Shown piece by piece: positions 33,872 through 42,900 of a stretch of DNA of 64,000 bases. The notes under the pieces are model-generated. The model saw only the letters and a program-made list of their open reading frames with translations. It was not told the DNA's origin and made no database searches. Origin of the DNA: Hamadaea tsunoensis DSM 44101. GTDB lineage: Bacteria; Actinomycetota; Actinomycetes; Mycobacteriales; Micromonosporaceae. The position numbers and the translations under genes are program-made. The DNA is taken from contig NZ_AUAX01000001.1 of NCBI RefSeq assembly GCF_000428945.1, positions 248,001-312,000 on the forward strand, written 5' to 3'. Numbering within the stretch: position 1 is the stretch's first letter; the number at the start of each line of letters is the position of its first letter.

Positions 33872-34020
33872 CCAAGATCCCGTTTGGATCAGGGAAATCA
33901 CCCGAATCATGGCCCATGATTACGTGCGAAAACCTGATCCAAGCGGGATCTTGGCGCGACCGCGCGGGATCTTGGGGCGGCCGCGCGGGATCTTGGCGCG
34001 GCCGCGCGAGGGCTTGGCGG
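33872..34020. repeat. Repeat kind 1, copy c (A-B type) plus three tandem end fragments
   Basis: A full element at 33872-33955 is followed by repeats of GCGCGGGATCTTGGNGCGGCC to 34020, each resembling the right end. The stretch lies between the convergent lyase and TetR genes and runs up to the TetR stop codon. Confidence 0.88.
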
Positions 34021-34632
34021 CTACTCCAGGTAGGTGGCGATGCCGCGGAGGACCAGGTCGAGGCCGGTCGCGAACTCGCGCTCGGCCGGCACGGTCCGCG
34101 CCACCCGCGCCGTCTCCGCCAGCCGCGGATAGTCGTCCTGCTCCGCCAGCGCCGCGGTGCCCGCGCCCGCCAGCGACCCCAGCCCCTCGGTGGCCAGCGC
34201 CCCGGTCAGCCAGCTCAGCAGCGCCCGGAACGCCAGCACCCGGCGCTCACCGTCGAGGCCCGCCCCCGCCAGGATCTCCAGCAGGGCCTCACCACTCGCG
34301 CGTACGCCTCGCGAGGCCTGCCGGTGCACGAGCAGCAGCGGGATCACGTGCGGATGCGCGGCGACCCCGAGCCGGATGCGTTCGCAGATCACGGCGATCC
34401 GCTCCCGCCACGCCCCGTCCGGCGACGTGAAGTCGATCCCGCCCATGACGTGGTCGACGACGAGCAGTTCGAGCTGTCCCCGGTCGGGCACGTACCGGTA
34501 GATCGACATGGTCCCCATGCCCAGCTCGTCGGCGACGGTACGCATCGTCAGCCCGCCGAGCCCGTCCCGGTCGATGACGGCCAGGGCGGCGACGGCGAGT
34601 TGGCCGGGTGTGAGCGAACGAGGCCGGGGCAC
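34021..34632 (-). CDS. TetR-family regulator
   Basis: A 203-residue regulator: N-terminal HTH (AALAVIDRDGLGGLTMRTVA, LGMGTMSIYRYVPDRGQL) and a C-terminal helical domain of the TetR_C_1 type (tetracycline-repressor-like). It is divergent from the peroxiredoxin-like gene; a perfect 8-bp-arm palindrome TACGCCTA-N8-TAGGCGTA sits between them over the neighbour's -10 region, which would be its operator. GTG 34632 is assumed as start. The ligand is unknown. Confidence 0.87.
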   Translation of the reverse strand: MPRPRSLTPGQLAVAALAVIDRDGLGGLTMRTVADELGMGTMSIYRYVPDRGQLELLVVDHVMGGIDFTSPDGAWRERIAVICERIRLGVAAHPHVIPLLLVHRQASRGVRASGEALLEILAGAGLDGERRVLAFRALLSWLTGALATEGLGSLAGAGTAALAEQDDYPRLAETARVARTVPAEREFATGLDLVLRGIATYLE

Positions 34633-34635
34633 GGG

Positions 34636-34675
34636 TTGACAGCGTACAAGATACGCCTATAGCTTCGTAGGCGTA
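34636..34675 (+). promoter_or_regulatory. Promoter and TetR operator before the peroxiredoxin-like gene
   Basis: TTGACA (34636-34641), 16-bp spacer, TATAGC (34658-34663). The palindrome TACGCCTA (34652-34659)/TAGGCGTA (34668-34675) with 8-bp centre covers the -10 hexamer. Repression by the divergent TetR protein is the simple reading. Confidence 0.8.
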
Positions 34676-34702
34676 CACCGTACTCTTACGAAGGATGTCG
34701 CG

Positions 34703-35323
34703 ATGACCCGCCTGCTCCCCGGCGATCGGGCGCCGGAGCTCGACCTGCGTACCATCACCGGCGCGCCCGCGCCGCTGCCCGATCCGGCCGGGCGGCTCGT
34801 GCACGTGCAGTTCCGGCGGTTCGCGGGCTGTCCCGTGTGCAACCTGCACCTGCGCTCGTTCGTGCTGGGCGCCGACCGGCTGGCGGCGATCGGCGTACAG
34901 GAGATGGTGTTCTTCCATTCCAGTGTGGACGAGCTGCTGGAGCATGCCGCGGACCTGCCGCTGCCGATCGTCGCGGACCCGGAGAAGCGCTGGTACCGGC
35001 GGTTCGGCGTGGAGCAGGGCAAACGCGCGATGCTCGACCCACGGTCGTGGCCGGCGATCCTCGCGGGCAGCGCGCGCAGCCTCGCCCGCCTGGTGACCGG
35101 CCGGGGCCGGGCGCCGAAGCTGTTCCCCGACGGCGGCCGCTGGGGCCTGCCCGCGGACTTCCTCGTCGGGCCGGACGGGACGGTCCTGGCCGCCCACTAC
35201 GGCGAGCACGCCGACGACCAGTGGAGCCTCGCCGAGGTCGTCACCCTGGCCACCGCCGCCGCCCCCGCCACCCCCACCCCCGAGACCTCCAAGATCGGGT
35301 TTGGATCAGGGATCCGCACGTAA
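34703..35323 (+). CDS. AhpC/TSA (peroxiredoxin-like) protein with a C-terminus encoded by a repeat
   Basis: About 206 residues in the thioredoxin fold. RFAGCPVCNLHLRSF near residue 38 contains the CxxC where peroxiredoxin-like proteins hold the redox cysteine. LPLPIVADPEKRWYRRFGV and GLPADFLVGPDGTVLAAHYG follow. It is likely a peroxide- or thiol-handling enzyme in the cytoplasm. The last 11 residues (SKIGFGSGIRT) and the stop codon are read from the left arm of a repeat-kind-1 element, so the original stop was probably replaced by the element. ATG 34703 is preceded by GAAGGATG. Confidence 0.82.
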   Translation: MTRLLPGDRAPELDLRTITGAPAPLPDPAGRLVHVQFRRFAGCPVCNLHLRSFVLGADRLAAIGVQEMVFFHSSVDELLEHAADLPLPIVADPEKRWYRRFGVEQGKRAMLDPRSWPAILAGSARSLARLVTGRGRAPKLFPDGGRWGLPADFLVGPDGTVLAAHYGEHADDQWSLAEVVTLATAAAPATPTPETSKIGFGSGIRT

Positions 35324-35372
35324 TCTTGGCCCAAGATTCGGGTGATTTCCCTGATCCAAACGGGATCTTGGC
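35289..35372. repeat. Repeat kind 1, copy d (B-A type), overlapping the end of a gene
   Basis: 84 bp, arms as elsewhere (left arm with G for C at base 9), inner modules CGCACGTAAT and ATTCGGGTG. It supplies the last codons and TAA stop of the peroxiredoxin-like gene and ends 45 bp before the oxidase gene. Confidence 0.9.
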
Positions 35373-35417
35373 GGCAAACCCGATCATGCCGGCGGGCGGG
35401 GCGGGTAACCTTCGGAC

Positions 35418-36659
35418 GTGCTGAACTGGGCCGGAAACGTCACCTTCGCCGCCGCGCGCGTCCACCGACCGTCCACTCTCGACGAGCTGCGGCACACCCT
35501 CGCCGGAGCCGCCAAAGTACGCGTCCTCGGCAGCGCCCACTCCTTCAACCGCCTCGCCGACACCACGGGTGACCTGGTGAGCCTGGCCGGCCTGCCGCCC
35601 GCGGTGGACATCGACACCGCGGCGTCGACGGTCCGGGTGTCGGGCGGCCTGCGCTACGGCGAGGTCGCCGAGGCCCTGCACGCCGCCGGGTACGCGCTGC
35701 CCAACCTGGCCTCCCTGCCGCACATCTCGATCGCGGGCGCGGTCGCGACCGGGACGCACGGGTCGGGCGTCCGCAACGGCAACCTGGCGACGTCGGTACG
35801 CGCGATCGAACTGGTCACGGCGGCCGGGGACGTGATCGGGCTGGACCGGTCGGACCCGCGTTTCCCGGGCTCGGTGGTGGCGCTCGGCGCCCTCGGCGCG
35901 GTCACCGCCCTCACCCTCGACCTCGTGCCCACCTTCCAGGTACGCCAGGACGTCTACACGGGACTGCCGTTCGACGCGCCGATCACCGAGGTGCTCGCCG
36001 ACGGGTACAGCGTCAGCCTGTTCACCGATTTCGCCTTCTCCGGTCCCGCAGCCCCGCGTTTCACGCAGGTGTGGCGCAAGGCGCTGCCGGACGACCCCGG
36101 CCCCGCCGAGTTCTTCGGCGCCCGGCCGGCCACCGGCAGGAAGCACCCCATCGAGGGCGTCGACCCGGCCGCCTGCACCGAGCAGGGCGGCGTACCGGGG
36201 GCGTGGCACGAGCGGCTCCCGCATTTCCGGCTCGCCTTCACCCCCAGCAGCGGCGACGAGCTGCAGACGGAGTACTTCGTGCCGCTCGCGGACGGCCCGG
36301 CGGCCCTCGCCGCGCTCGCCCCGCTCGCCGCGCGGATCGCGCCGCTCCTGCTGGTCTCCGAGATCCGCACGGTCGCCGCCGACGACCTCTGGCTCAGCCC
36401 CGCCTCCGGTCGCGCCACGATGGCCTTCCACTTCACCTGGCGTCCGCTCACCGAACAGGTCACCGCGCTGCTGCCGGCGATCGAGGCCGCGCTGTCCCCG
36501 TTCGGCGTACGCGCACACTGGGGAAAGCTCTTCACTCTCGCAACCGACGTCGTCCGCTCGGGTTATCCGCACATGTCAGAGTTCGTGGCGTTGGCACATC
36601 ATCTCGACCCAGCCGGTAAGTTTCGTAACGATTTCATGGAGACCTACCTGACGGACTGA
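35418..36659 (+). CDS. FAD-linked alditol (xylitol/sorbitol) oxidase
   Basis: A 413-residue VAO-family flavoprotein. GSAHSFNRLADTTGDLV near 44-60 has the His that binds FAD covalently in AldO of Streptomyces. LPHISIAGAVATGTHGSG is the second FAD block, and the substrate domain ends HLDPAGKFRNDFMETYL. AldO oxidises sugar alcohols at C1 to the aldose with release of H2O2. No signal peptide is present. The gene follows a peroxiredoxin-like gene by 94 bp, which may be functionally apt for peroxide, but the repeat between them suggests separate transcripts. GTG is used as start. Confidence 0.86.
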   Translation: MLNWAGNVTFAAARVHRPSTLDELRHTLAGAAKVRVLGSAHSFNRLADTTGDLVSLAGLPPAVDIDTAASTVRVSGGLRYGEVAEALHAAGYALPNLASLPHISIAGAVATGTHGSGVRNGNLATSVRAIELVTAAGDVIGLDRSDPRFPGSVVALGALGAVTALTLDLVPTFQVRQDVYTGLPFDAPITEVLADGYSVSLFTDFAFSGPAAPRFTQVWRKALPDDPGPAEFFGARPATGRKHPIEGVDPAACTEQGGVPGAWHERLPHFRLAFTPSSGDELQTEYFVPLADGPAALAALAPLAARIAPLLLVSEIRTVAADDLWLSPASGRATMAFHFTWRPLTEQVTALLPAIEAALSPFGVRAHWGKLFTLATDVVRSGYPHMSEFVALAHHLDPAGKFRNDFMETYLTD

Positions 36660-36701
36660 CGGCGTGTGTGAACGCCGGGCCCGCCGGGGTAAGGAGGTCG
36701 G

Positions 36702-37928
36702 ATGCTCACCCCCGGACAGCGCATCTCCGGCCGCTACCGCCTGGGTACGCCCCTGGGCAGCGGCGGCATGTCCGACGTCTGGGCGGCCACCGACGAGGTG
36801 CTCGCCCGGCCCGTGGCGGTCAAGGTGATCAGGCCGGTGCTCCTCGCCCAGGGCGGCTTCGCCCAGCGCTTCGCGACCGAGGCCCGCATCCTCGCCGGAC
36901 TGCGCCACCCCGGCATCGTGGCCGTCTACGACTACGGCGAGGACGGCGAACTCGCGTACCTGGTGATGGAGCTGGTCGCGGGGCAGTCGCTGGCGAACAT
37001 CCTGGCCGACCGCGGCACCCTCGGACCGCAGTCGACCATGCGGGTGGTCGCCGAGGCGGCCGCCGCCCTCGCCGCGGCGCACGCGGTCGGCGTCGTGCAC
37101 CGCGACGTGAAGCCCGGCAACCTGCTGCTGCGTGCGGACGACGGCTCGGCCGTCCTCGTCGACTTCGGCATCGCGACCTCGGCCGGCTCGGCCGGGCTCA
37201 CCGAACCCGGCACCGTCCTCGGCACCGCGTTGTACATGGCGCCCGAGCAGGCGACCCGGGGCACGATCACGTCCGCCGTCGACGTGTACGCGCTGGGCGC
37301 ACTCGCGTACCACTGCCTGGCCGGGGCGCCTCCGTTCACCGGGGACAACCCCGTGGCCCTGGCGTACCGGCACGCGTACGAGGATCCGCCGGCGCTGCCC
37401 GCTTCCGTCCCGCCCGGCGTACGCGAGGTCGTCGAACGGGCGCTCGCCAAGGACCCCGACGACCGCTACCCCGACGCCATGGCACTGGCCGAGGCCGCCC
37501 GCAACGCGACCACCGCGGCGGTCAGCGGGACGACAGCGGTGCTCCCCGCCGTGCCCCGCCGCCCCCGCAAGAAGCACGTCGTCGCGGCGGGCAGCGCCGT
37601 CGCGGCCGTGGCCGTCGGCGCGATCCTCCTGGCAGCGAGCCCCATGGGCACGTCGAGTCCGGGCGGCACGACGCCGTCGGCCCCGACGACGCACACACCC
37701 GGCACCGGCAAACCTGTCCTGGTCCGGACGACCGAACGCCCGACCGGCCACGCCACCACGAGCGCCACACCGTCCGCGGGCGCCTCGACCTCCGCTCAGG
37801 CGTCGCAGGCGCCCTCGCAGGCTCCCGCCAGCCCGTCGGCCGCACCCGCGCCGAGCCTCAGCACCCAGCCGGCCGAGCCGCCCAGCAGCGACCCGTCCCC
37901 CGCGGCAGCCGGATCCACGGCGCCCTGA
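36702..37928 (+). CDS. Membrane-bound Ser/Thr protein kinase (PknB type, no PASTA domains)
   Basis: A 408-residue kinase. Glycine loop LGSGGMSDVW, ATP lysine Lys41 (VAVKVI), catalytic HRDVKPGN (His133-Asp135) and DFG at 154. All Hanks subdomains appear to be intact. After residue 265 a linker leads to one membrane helix (about 291-313) and an extracellular tail of about 90 residues rich in Ser, Thr and Pro, with no folded sensor domain. AAGGAGG lies 7 nt before ATG 36702. It is preceded by the oxidase and followed by a repeat, so it is likely a single-gene unit. Confidence 0.92.
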   Translation: MLTPGQRISGRYRLGTPLGSGGMSDVWAATDEVLARPVAVKVIRPVLLAQGGFAQRFATEARILAGLRHPGIVAVYDYGEDGELAYLVMELVAGQSLANILADRGTLGPQSTMRVVAEAAAALAAAHAVGVVHRDVKPGNLLLRADDGSAVLVDFGIATSAGSAGLTEPGTVLGTALYMAPEQATRGTITSAVDVYALGALAYHCLAGAPPFTGDNPVALAYRHAYEDPPALPASVPPGVREVVERALAKDPDDRYPDAMALAEAARNATTAAVSGTTAVLPAVPRRPRKKHVVAAGSAVAAVAVGAILLAASPMGTSSPGGTTPSAPTTHTPGTGKPVLVRTTERPTGHATTSATPSAGASTSAQASQAPSQAPASPSAAPAPSLSTQPAEPPSSDPSPAAAGSTAP

Positions 37929-37943
37929 CCGAACCGCGGCGAA

Positions 37944-38064
37944 GGATGCCTCGCCCCACTGTGCTGGCAGTGGAGGCGCCCCGCGCCGGAACGGTCTCCC
38001 GCGCGAGGAGCGGAGGTGAGATCGACGAGTCCGGGACATGCATGTGCCCTTGAATTTGATCTTG
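37944..38064 (+). repeat. Repeat kind 6, copy 3 (internal deletion)
   Basis: Shares GATGCCTCGCCCCACT, CTGGCAGTGGAG, CGGAACGGTCTCCCGCG and GGAGGTGAGATCGACGA with 3164-3292, but lacks about 15 bp in the middle and ends TTTGATCTTG. It lies between the kinase and the ABC exporter genes. Confidence 0.8.
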
Positions 38065-38078
38065 ACATCACGGTGTCA
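38063..38078. promoter_or_regulatory. Palindrome TGACATCACGGTGTCA overlapping a TTGACA
   Basis: Arms TGACA/TGTCA around CACGG-like centre; the first T of the flanking TTGACA makes a good -35. No good -10 follows at 16-18 bp. May be an operator for the exporter genes that begin 68 bp downstream. Confidence 0.45.
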
Positions 38079-38145
38079 GCGGCGTGTGCGGGGTTTGTCA
38101 GCGCCATCCCGCAGACTTCATCGCGAAACCTGAAGGGGGAACGCG

Positions 38146-39117
38146 ATGACCTACGCTTTCCAGGCCGAGGGCCTGGTCAAGCGATTCGGCGCGACCACGG
38201 CCCTGGCCGGCATCGATCTCGCCGCTCGGGCGGGCACGGTGCTCGGCGTCCTCGGGCCGAACGGCGCCGGCAAGACGACCGCGGTACGCATCCTCGCCAC
38301 GCTCCTGCGCGCGGACGAGGGCCGGGCGACCGTGGGCGGTTACGACGTGGTCCGGGACGCGGCCAAGGTACGCCGTCTCATCGGACTCACCGGCCAGTAC
38401 GCGTCGGTGGACGAGGACCTGACCGGCCAGCAGAATCTCGAGCTCATCGGCAGCCTGCTCGACCTGCGCCGCAAGGACTCGCGGAGCCGGGCGAAGGAGC
38501 TGCTGGAGCAGTTCGGGCTGGCGGAGGCGGGTGGCCGGGCCGCCAAGACCTACTCCGGCGGCATGCGGCGGCGGCTGGACCTGGCCGCGAGCCTGGTCGG
38601 CCGGCCGAGCGTGATCTACCTGGACGAGCCGACGACCGGGCTGGACCCGGTCAAGCGCGAGGACGTGTGGAACATGGTCCGGTCGCTGCTCGACTCCGGC
38701 GTGACCGTGCTGCTCACCACCCAGTACCTGGACGAGGCCGACGCGCTGGCCGACGAGATCTCGGTGATCGACCACGGCTCGGTGATCGCCCACGGCACCC
38801 CGGCCGAGCTGAAGCACAAGGTCGGCGGCCAGACCATCGTCGTACGCCCGTCGGACCCGGGTCGCTTGGACGAGGTCGACCGGCTGCTGCGCGAGACCAC
38901 CGGGCACGAGACCGAGTCGTCCGGCCGCGGCGTGCTGACGGCGCCGGCCGACGACGACCGCGTCTTCACCACCCTGGTACGCCGGCTCGACGAGGCGGGG
39001 ATCGGCGTCATCGAGCTGTCGCTGCGCCTGCCCAGCCTGGACGAGGTCTTCTTCACCCTGACCGGAGCGCCCGTACCGCACCAGAACGCGCACGACTCCC
39101 TGGAGATGGCCGTATGA
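38146..39117 (+). CDS. ABC exporter ATPase, DrrA type
   Basis: A 323-residue ATPase with Walker A GPNGAGKTT (about 38-46), Q-loop TGQYASVDEDLTG, signature YSGGMRRRLD, Walker B VIYLDEPTTGLDP and a C-terminal regulatory domain (RLPSLDEVFFTLTG) typical of the daunorubicin-resistance DrrA group. Together with the next gene it should pump a drug or lipid outwards. AAGGGGG lies before ATG. There are no biosynthesis genes beside it, so the substrate may be foreign. Confidence 0.9.
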   Translation: MTYAFQAEGLVKRFGATTALAGIDLAARAGTVLGVLGPNGAGKTTAVRILATLLRADEGRATVGGYDVVRDAAKVRRLIGLTGQYASVDEDLTGQQNLELIGSLLDLRRKDSRSRAKELLEQFGLAEAGGRAAKTYSGGMRRRLDLAASLVGRPSVIYLDEPTTGLDPVKREDVWNMVRSLLDSGVTVLLTTQYLDEADALADEISVIDHGSVIAHGTPAELKHKVGGQTIVVRPSDPGRLDEVDRLLRETTGHETESSGRGVLTAPADDDRVFTTLVRRLDEAGIGVIELSLRLPSLDEVFFTLTGAPVPHQNAHDSLEMAV

Positions 39118-39911
39118 CCACGATCACCCTCGACGTACCGGCCGGGCGGCCGTTCGGGCTGCTGCGGCACAGTCTCGCCCTCGGCAAGCGGAGCCTGATC
39201 AAGACCCTGCGTACGCCGGAACAGCTGCTCGACGTCACCCTCCAACCGGTGATCTTCATCCTCGTCTTCGTCTACCTGCTGGGCGGGGCGATCGCCGGGT
39301 CGACGCACGCGTACCTGCAGTTCCTGCTGCCGGCGATCACCGTGCAGACGTTGATGTTCGCGTCGATGGCGACCGGCACCAATCTCAACAGCGACGTCAA
39401 GAAGGGCGTCTTCGACAGGTTCCGCAGCCTGCCGATCAGCCGGGCGGCACCGCTGGTGGGCGCGGTCTTCGGCGACCTCATCCGGTTCGTCGTCTCGATC
39501 ACGGTGTCGTTCGGCTTCGGTCTGATCATGGGCTTCCGGTTCCAGACCAACCCGGTCGAGGTGATCGGCGCGATCCTGCTGATGCTGTTCTTCGCGTTCT
39601 CGCTGTCATGGATCTTCGTGCTGGTCGGCGTACTGGTGCGGGAGCCGGGGGCGGTGCAGGGCATCGGATTCGTCACGCTGTTCCCGCTGACCTTCGGCAC
39701 CAACATGATGGTCAAGACCGACACCCTGCCGAGCTGGCTGCAGGCCTGGGTGAAGATCAACCCGGTCACCGACGTGATGGCCTCCGTACGCGCCCTCACG
39801 CTCGGCGACGGCCCGATCGCCGGCCCGGTCACGCACACGCTGCTCGTGTCGGCCGGCATCCTCGTGGTGTTCGCGCCGCTGGCCGTGCGGGCGTACCGCC
39901 GCCGGGCCTAG
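39114..39911 (+). CDS. ABC-2 type exporter permease, DrrB type
   Basis: A 265-residue protein with six predicted membrane helices and the ABC2_membrane signature FRSLPISRAAPLVGAVFGDL near residue 100. The segment GFVTLFPLTFGTNMMVKTDT further on is typical of DrrB-like proteins. It overlaps the ATPase gene by 4 bp (ATGA), so the two are co-expressed. The final residues of this gene come within 11 bp of the stop of the convergent AfsR-type regulator. Confidence 0.9.
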   Translation: MTTITLDVPAGRPFGLLRHSLALGKRSLIKTLRTPEQLLDVTLQPVIFILVFVYLLGGAIAGSTHAYLQFLLPAITVQTLMFASMATGTNLNSDVKKGVFDRFRSLPISRAAPLVGAVFGDLIRFVVSITVSFGFGLIMGFRFQTNPVEVIGAILLMLFFAFSLSWIFVLVGVLVREPGAVQGIGFVTLFPLTFGTNMMVKTDTLPSWLQAWVKINPVTDVMASVRALTLGDGPIAGPVTHTLLVSAGILVVFAPLAVRAYRRRA

Positions 39912-39921
39912 GAGTAGGAGT

Positions 39922-42900
39922 TCAGACGGGGTCGGCCAGGGCGAGCGCGTCCTGCCGGCCCCGTCGGCGTCCCCGCGCGTACGCGGCCGCGTAGGCGTCC
40001 GGGCCGAGGGCGACGGTGGCACCCGCGATGACCTCCCGCGCGTCGGCGTTGGACTGGTCGGCCGTGCCGCGCAACGCCTCGGACGCGCCGATGAGCTCGG
40101 CCGCCGCCGCCGGATCGCCCTGGGCCAGCCGCAGGGCCGCCGTCGCGACCGCCACGTGCGCGGCGACCGGCATGTCCTTGCCGTCCAGCGCGAACTTCAT
40201 CGCCTCGCGGATCTCGTCGCGCGCCTCGTCCAGCCGGCCCTGGTGGATGGCCACGTACGCGCGCCCGCTCTGCATCAGGGCGTGCAGCTGCGGGCCGACC
40301 ATGATCGCGTCCTGCAACCGTGCCTGCGCCTGGTCGTAGTACTCGAGCGCGGACGCGTGCTCGCCCGCCTGCCGGTCGATCTCGGCCAGGGTGAGCAGCG
40401 CGAACGCGGCCTCCCGTCCGTTGCGCGAGGTCGGGGTGTTGCGGGCGAGGTCGAGCAGCACGGCCCGGGCCTCGGCCACCTCACCGCGCTTGGCCCGCAG
40501 CGCGGTGAGCCAGACGAGCTGGTGGTCGGTGCTCTCGTCCGAGTTGAGCTCCGCGGCGAGCCGGACGGACTCCTCCAGCGCCTCGATCGCCTCGTCGACA
40601 CGCCCCCGCTTGCCGTACGCGTCGGCCAGCGCGGTCAGCGACATCGACAGTCCCCACCGCTCGCCCTGCTCCCGGAGGAGTTCGACGGCGTGGGTCATGT
40701 CGCGCAGCATCCCGTCTGCGTCGCCCTCGTTCTCCTCGATGCTGCCGCGCATCGAGATCAGGACGGCGCGTACCCACGGGTCGGGATGGCCGAGGCCGAG
40801 CTCGATCGCGGCCAGTCCGGCCTCGGTGGCGTCGGTGAACAGCGAGATGATCGGCTGGATCAGGGCCGCGAGCGGGTGCGAGGTCGTGACGTCCACCCCG
40901 GACATGATCACCGCGAGTTCGCGGGCCCGACCCATCTGGGAGAAGTCGCCGCCGAAGGCCAGGTGCACGATGTGCATCGCGAAGCAGACCGCCCGGACGT
41001 CGGCGGGCGCCTCGCCGGGCGTGTCCAGGGCGCGTTCGAGCCACTCCGTCGCGTCGGCCCGCCGGCCCATCACGTTCCAGTAGAACGACAGGTTGGCCGC
41101 GATCGTCAGCGCCGTCGCGGCGTCGCCGGTCTCGCAGGCGTACTGCAGGGCGGCCAGGATGTTCGGCTCCTCGGCGGCCGTCAGGTCGATCGCCCGCAGC
41201 TGGCCGGCCTGGCGCAGCAAGGGTTCCAGCTCGCCGGTCAGCGCGAGGTAGTACGCCGTGAACCGGGCGCGTACCGGTTCGGCCGTGCCCTCGTCGGCCA
41301 GCCGCTCCGACGCGTACTCGCGGATGGTTTCGAGCATGCGGTAGCGCGCGGCCGTGAGCGGGCCGGTCTCCTCGATGGGCTGCAGCAGCGACTTGTCGAC
41401 GAGCGCGGCGAGGAGGTCGTCGAGGTCCTCGGGGCGGCGGCCGGCGATGCCGGCGGCGCTGTCGTGGGTGATCGTGCCGGGGAAGACGGCGAGCCGGTCG
41501 GCGAGGTGGCGCTCGTCCTCGGTGAGCAGCTCCCAGCTCCACGCGACCACCGCGCGCAGCGTGCGGTGACGCGGCATGGCGGTGCGGCTGCCCCCGGTGA
41601 GCAGCCGGAACCGATCGTCCAGCCGCGACGCGACGGCCTCCGGCGGCAGCGAGCGGAGCCGGGCCGCGGCGAGTTCGATGGCCAGCGGCAGGCCGTCGAG
41701 CCGCCGGACGATCTCGATGATCGCGGCGATGTTCTCGTCGGTGACCGCGAAGCCGGGGCGCACGGCGGCCGCCCGGTCGCGCAGCAGCTGCACGGACGGG
41801 TACGCGAGCGCCTGCGCGGCCGTCAACCCGGGGGCCGGCGGCCGCAGCGGCGCGATCGGGCAGAGCGTCTCGCCGAGGATGCCGAGCGGCTCCCGGCTGG
41901 TCGCGAGGATGCGCAGATCCGGGCAGCGGGCGAGGAGTTCGTCGGCGAGCCGGGCCGCCGCGTCGACGATGTGCTCGCAGTTGTCGAGGATCAGCAGGGC
42001 GGGGCCCTCGTCGAGGAAATCCGCCAGCCGGGTCACCGGATCGCGGGGCGCCTCGACCTGCGCCACCCGCGAACCCTGGACGCGTTCGCGCAGGTCCAGA
42101 CCGCGCAGGACGGCCAGGGCCAGCTCGTCGGCCTCGCCGACCGGGGCCAGCTCGACCAGCCAGATGCTCGCCGGCCGCCAGTCGGGCCCGTGCGCCGCGC
42201 CGGCGGCGACCGTCGCCGCGAGCCGCGTCTTGCCCGCGCCACCCGGTCCCACCAGGGTCACAAGCCGCCCATCGCGCAGCATCCGGCCGATGCGCTCCAG
42301 ATCGTCGGCCCGCCCGACGAAGCTCGTCAGCGCGGCCCGCAGGTTGCCGCGGGCGCGTACCTCCGGGCGGGCGGCGAGATCTCCGCGCAGCAGGGCCAGG
42401 TGGGTCGCCCGCAACTCCGGGCCCGGGTCCGCGCCCAGGTCGTCCGCGAGCCGCCGGCGGGTCCGCTCGTACGCGGCCAGCGCCTCGGCCGCCCGCCCGG
42501 ACGCGGCCAGCGCCCGCATCAGCAGGTCGGCGAGACGCTCGCGCAGCGGCTGCGCGGCGATCAGCTCCTCCAGCTCGGCGACATCGGCGGTACGCCCGCA
42601 CGCGAGCTCCGCCTCGATCCGGTCCTCGGTCGCGGCGAGCCGGAGTTCGTCGAGGCGTACGACGGCGGATTCGGCGAACGGCGTGTCGGCCAGCGCGGGC
42701 CCCCGCCACAGCGCCAGGGCCTGGGTCAGCAGCCCGGCCGCCCGTTGTGGATCGCCGCCCCGCAACGATGCGCGGCCCTCCCGCGCGAGCCGTTCGAAGA
42801 CCTCGGCGTCGACCGCCTCCGGCGGCAGGTCCAGCCGGTAACCGCCGGGCACGAGCTTGACCGCGTCGGCGGGCAGGATCCGGCGCAGCCGCGAGACGAC

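Noticed and set aside
33872-34020. Repeats near 34 kb as an attachment site or IS end
   Set aside because: No integrase, transposase or tRNA is nearby and the same element occurs intact at six other places.
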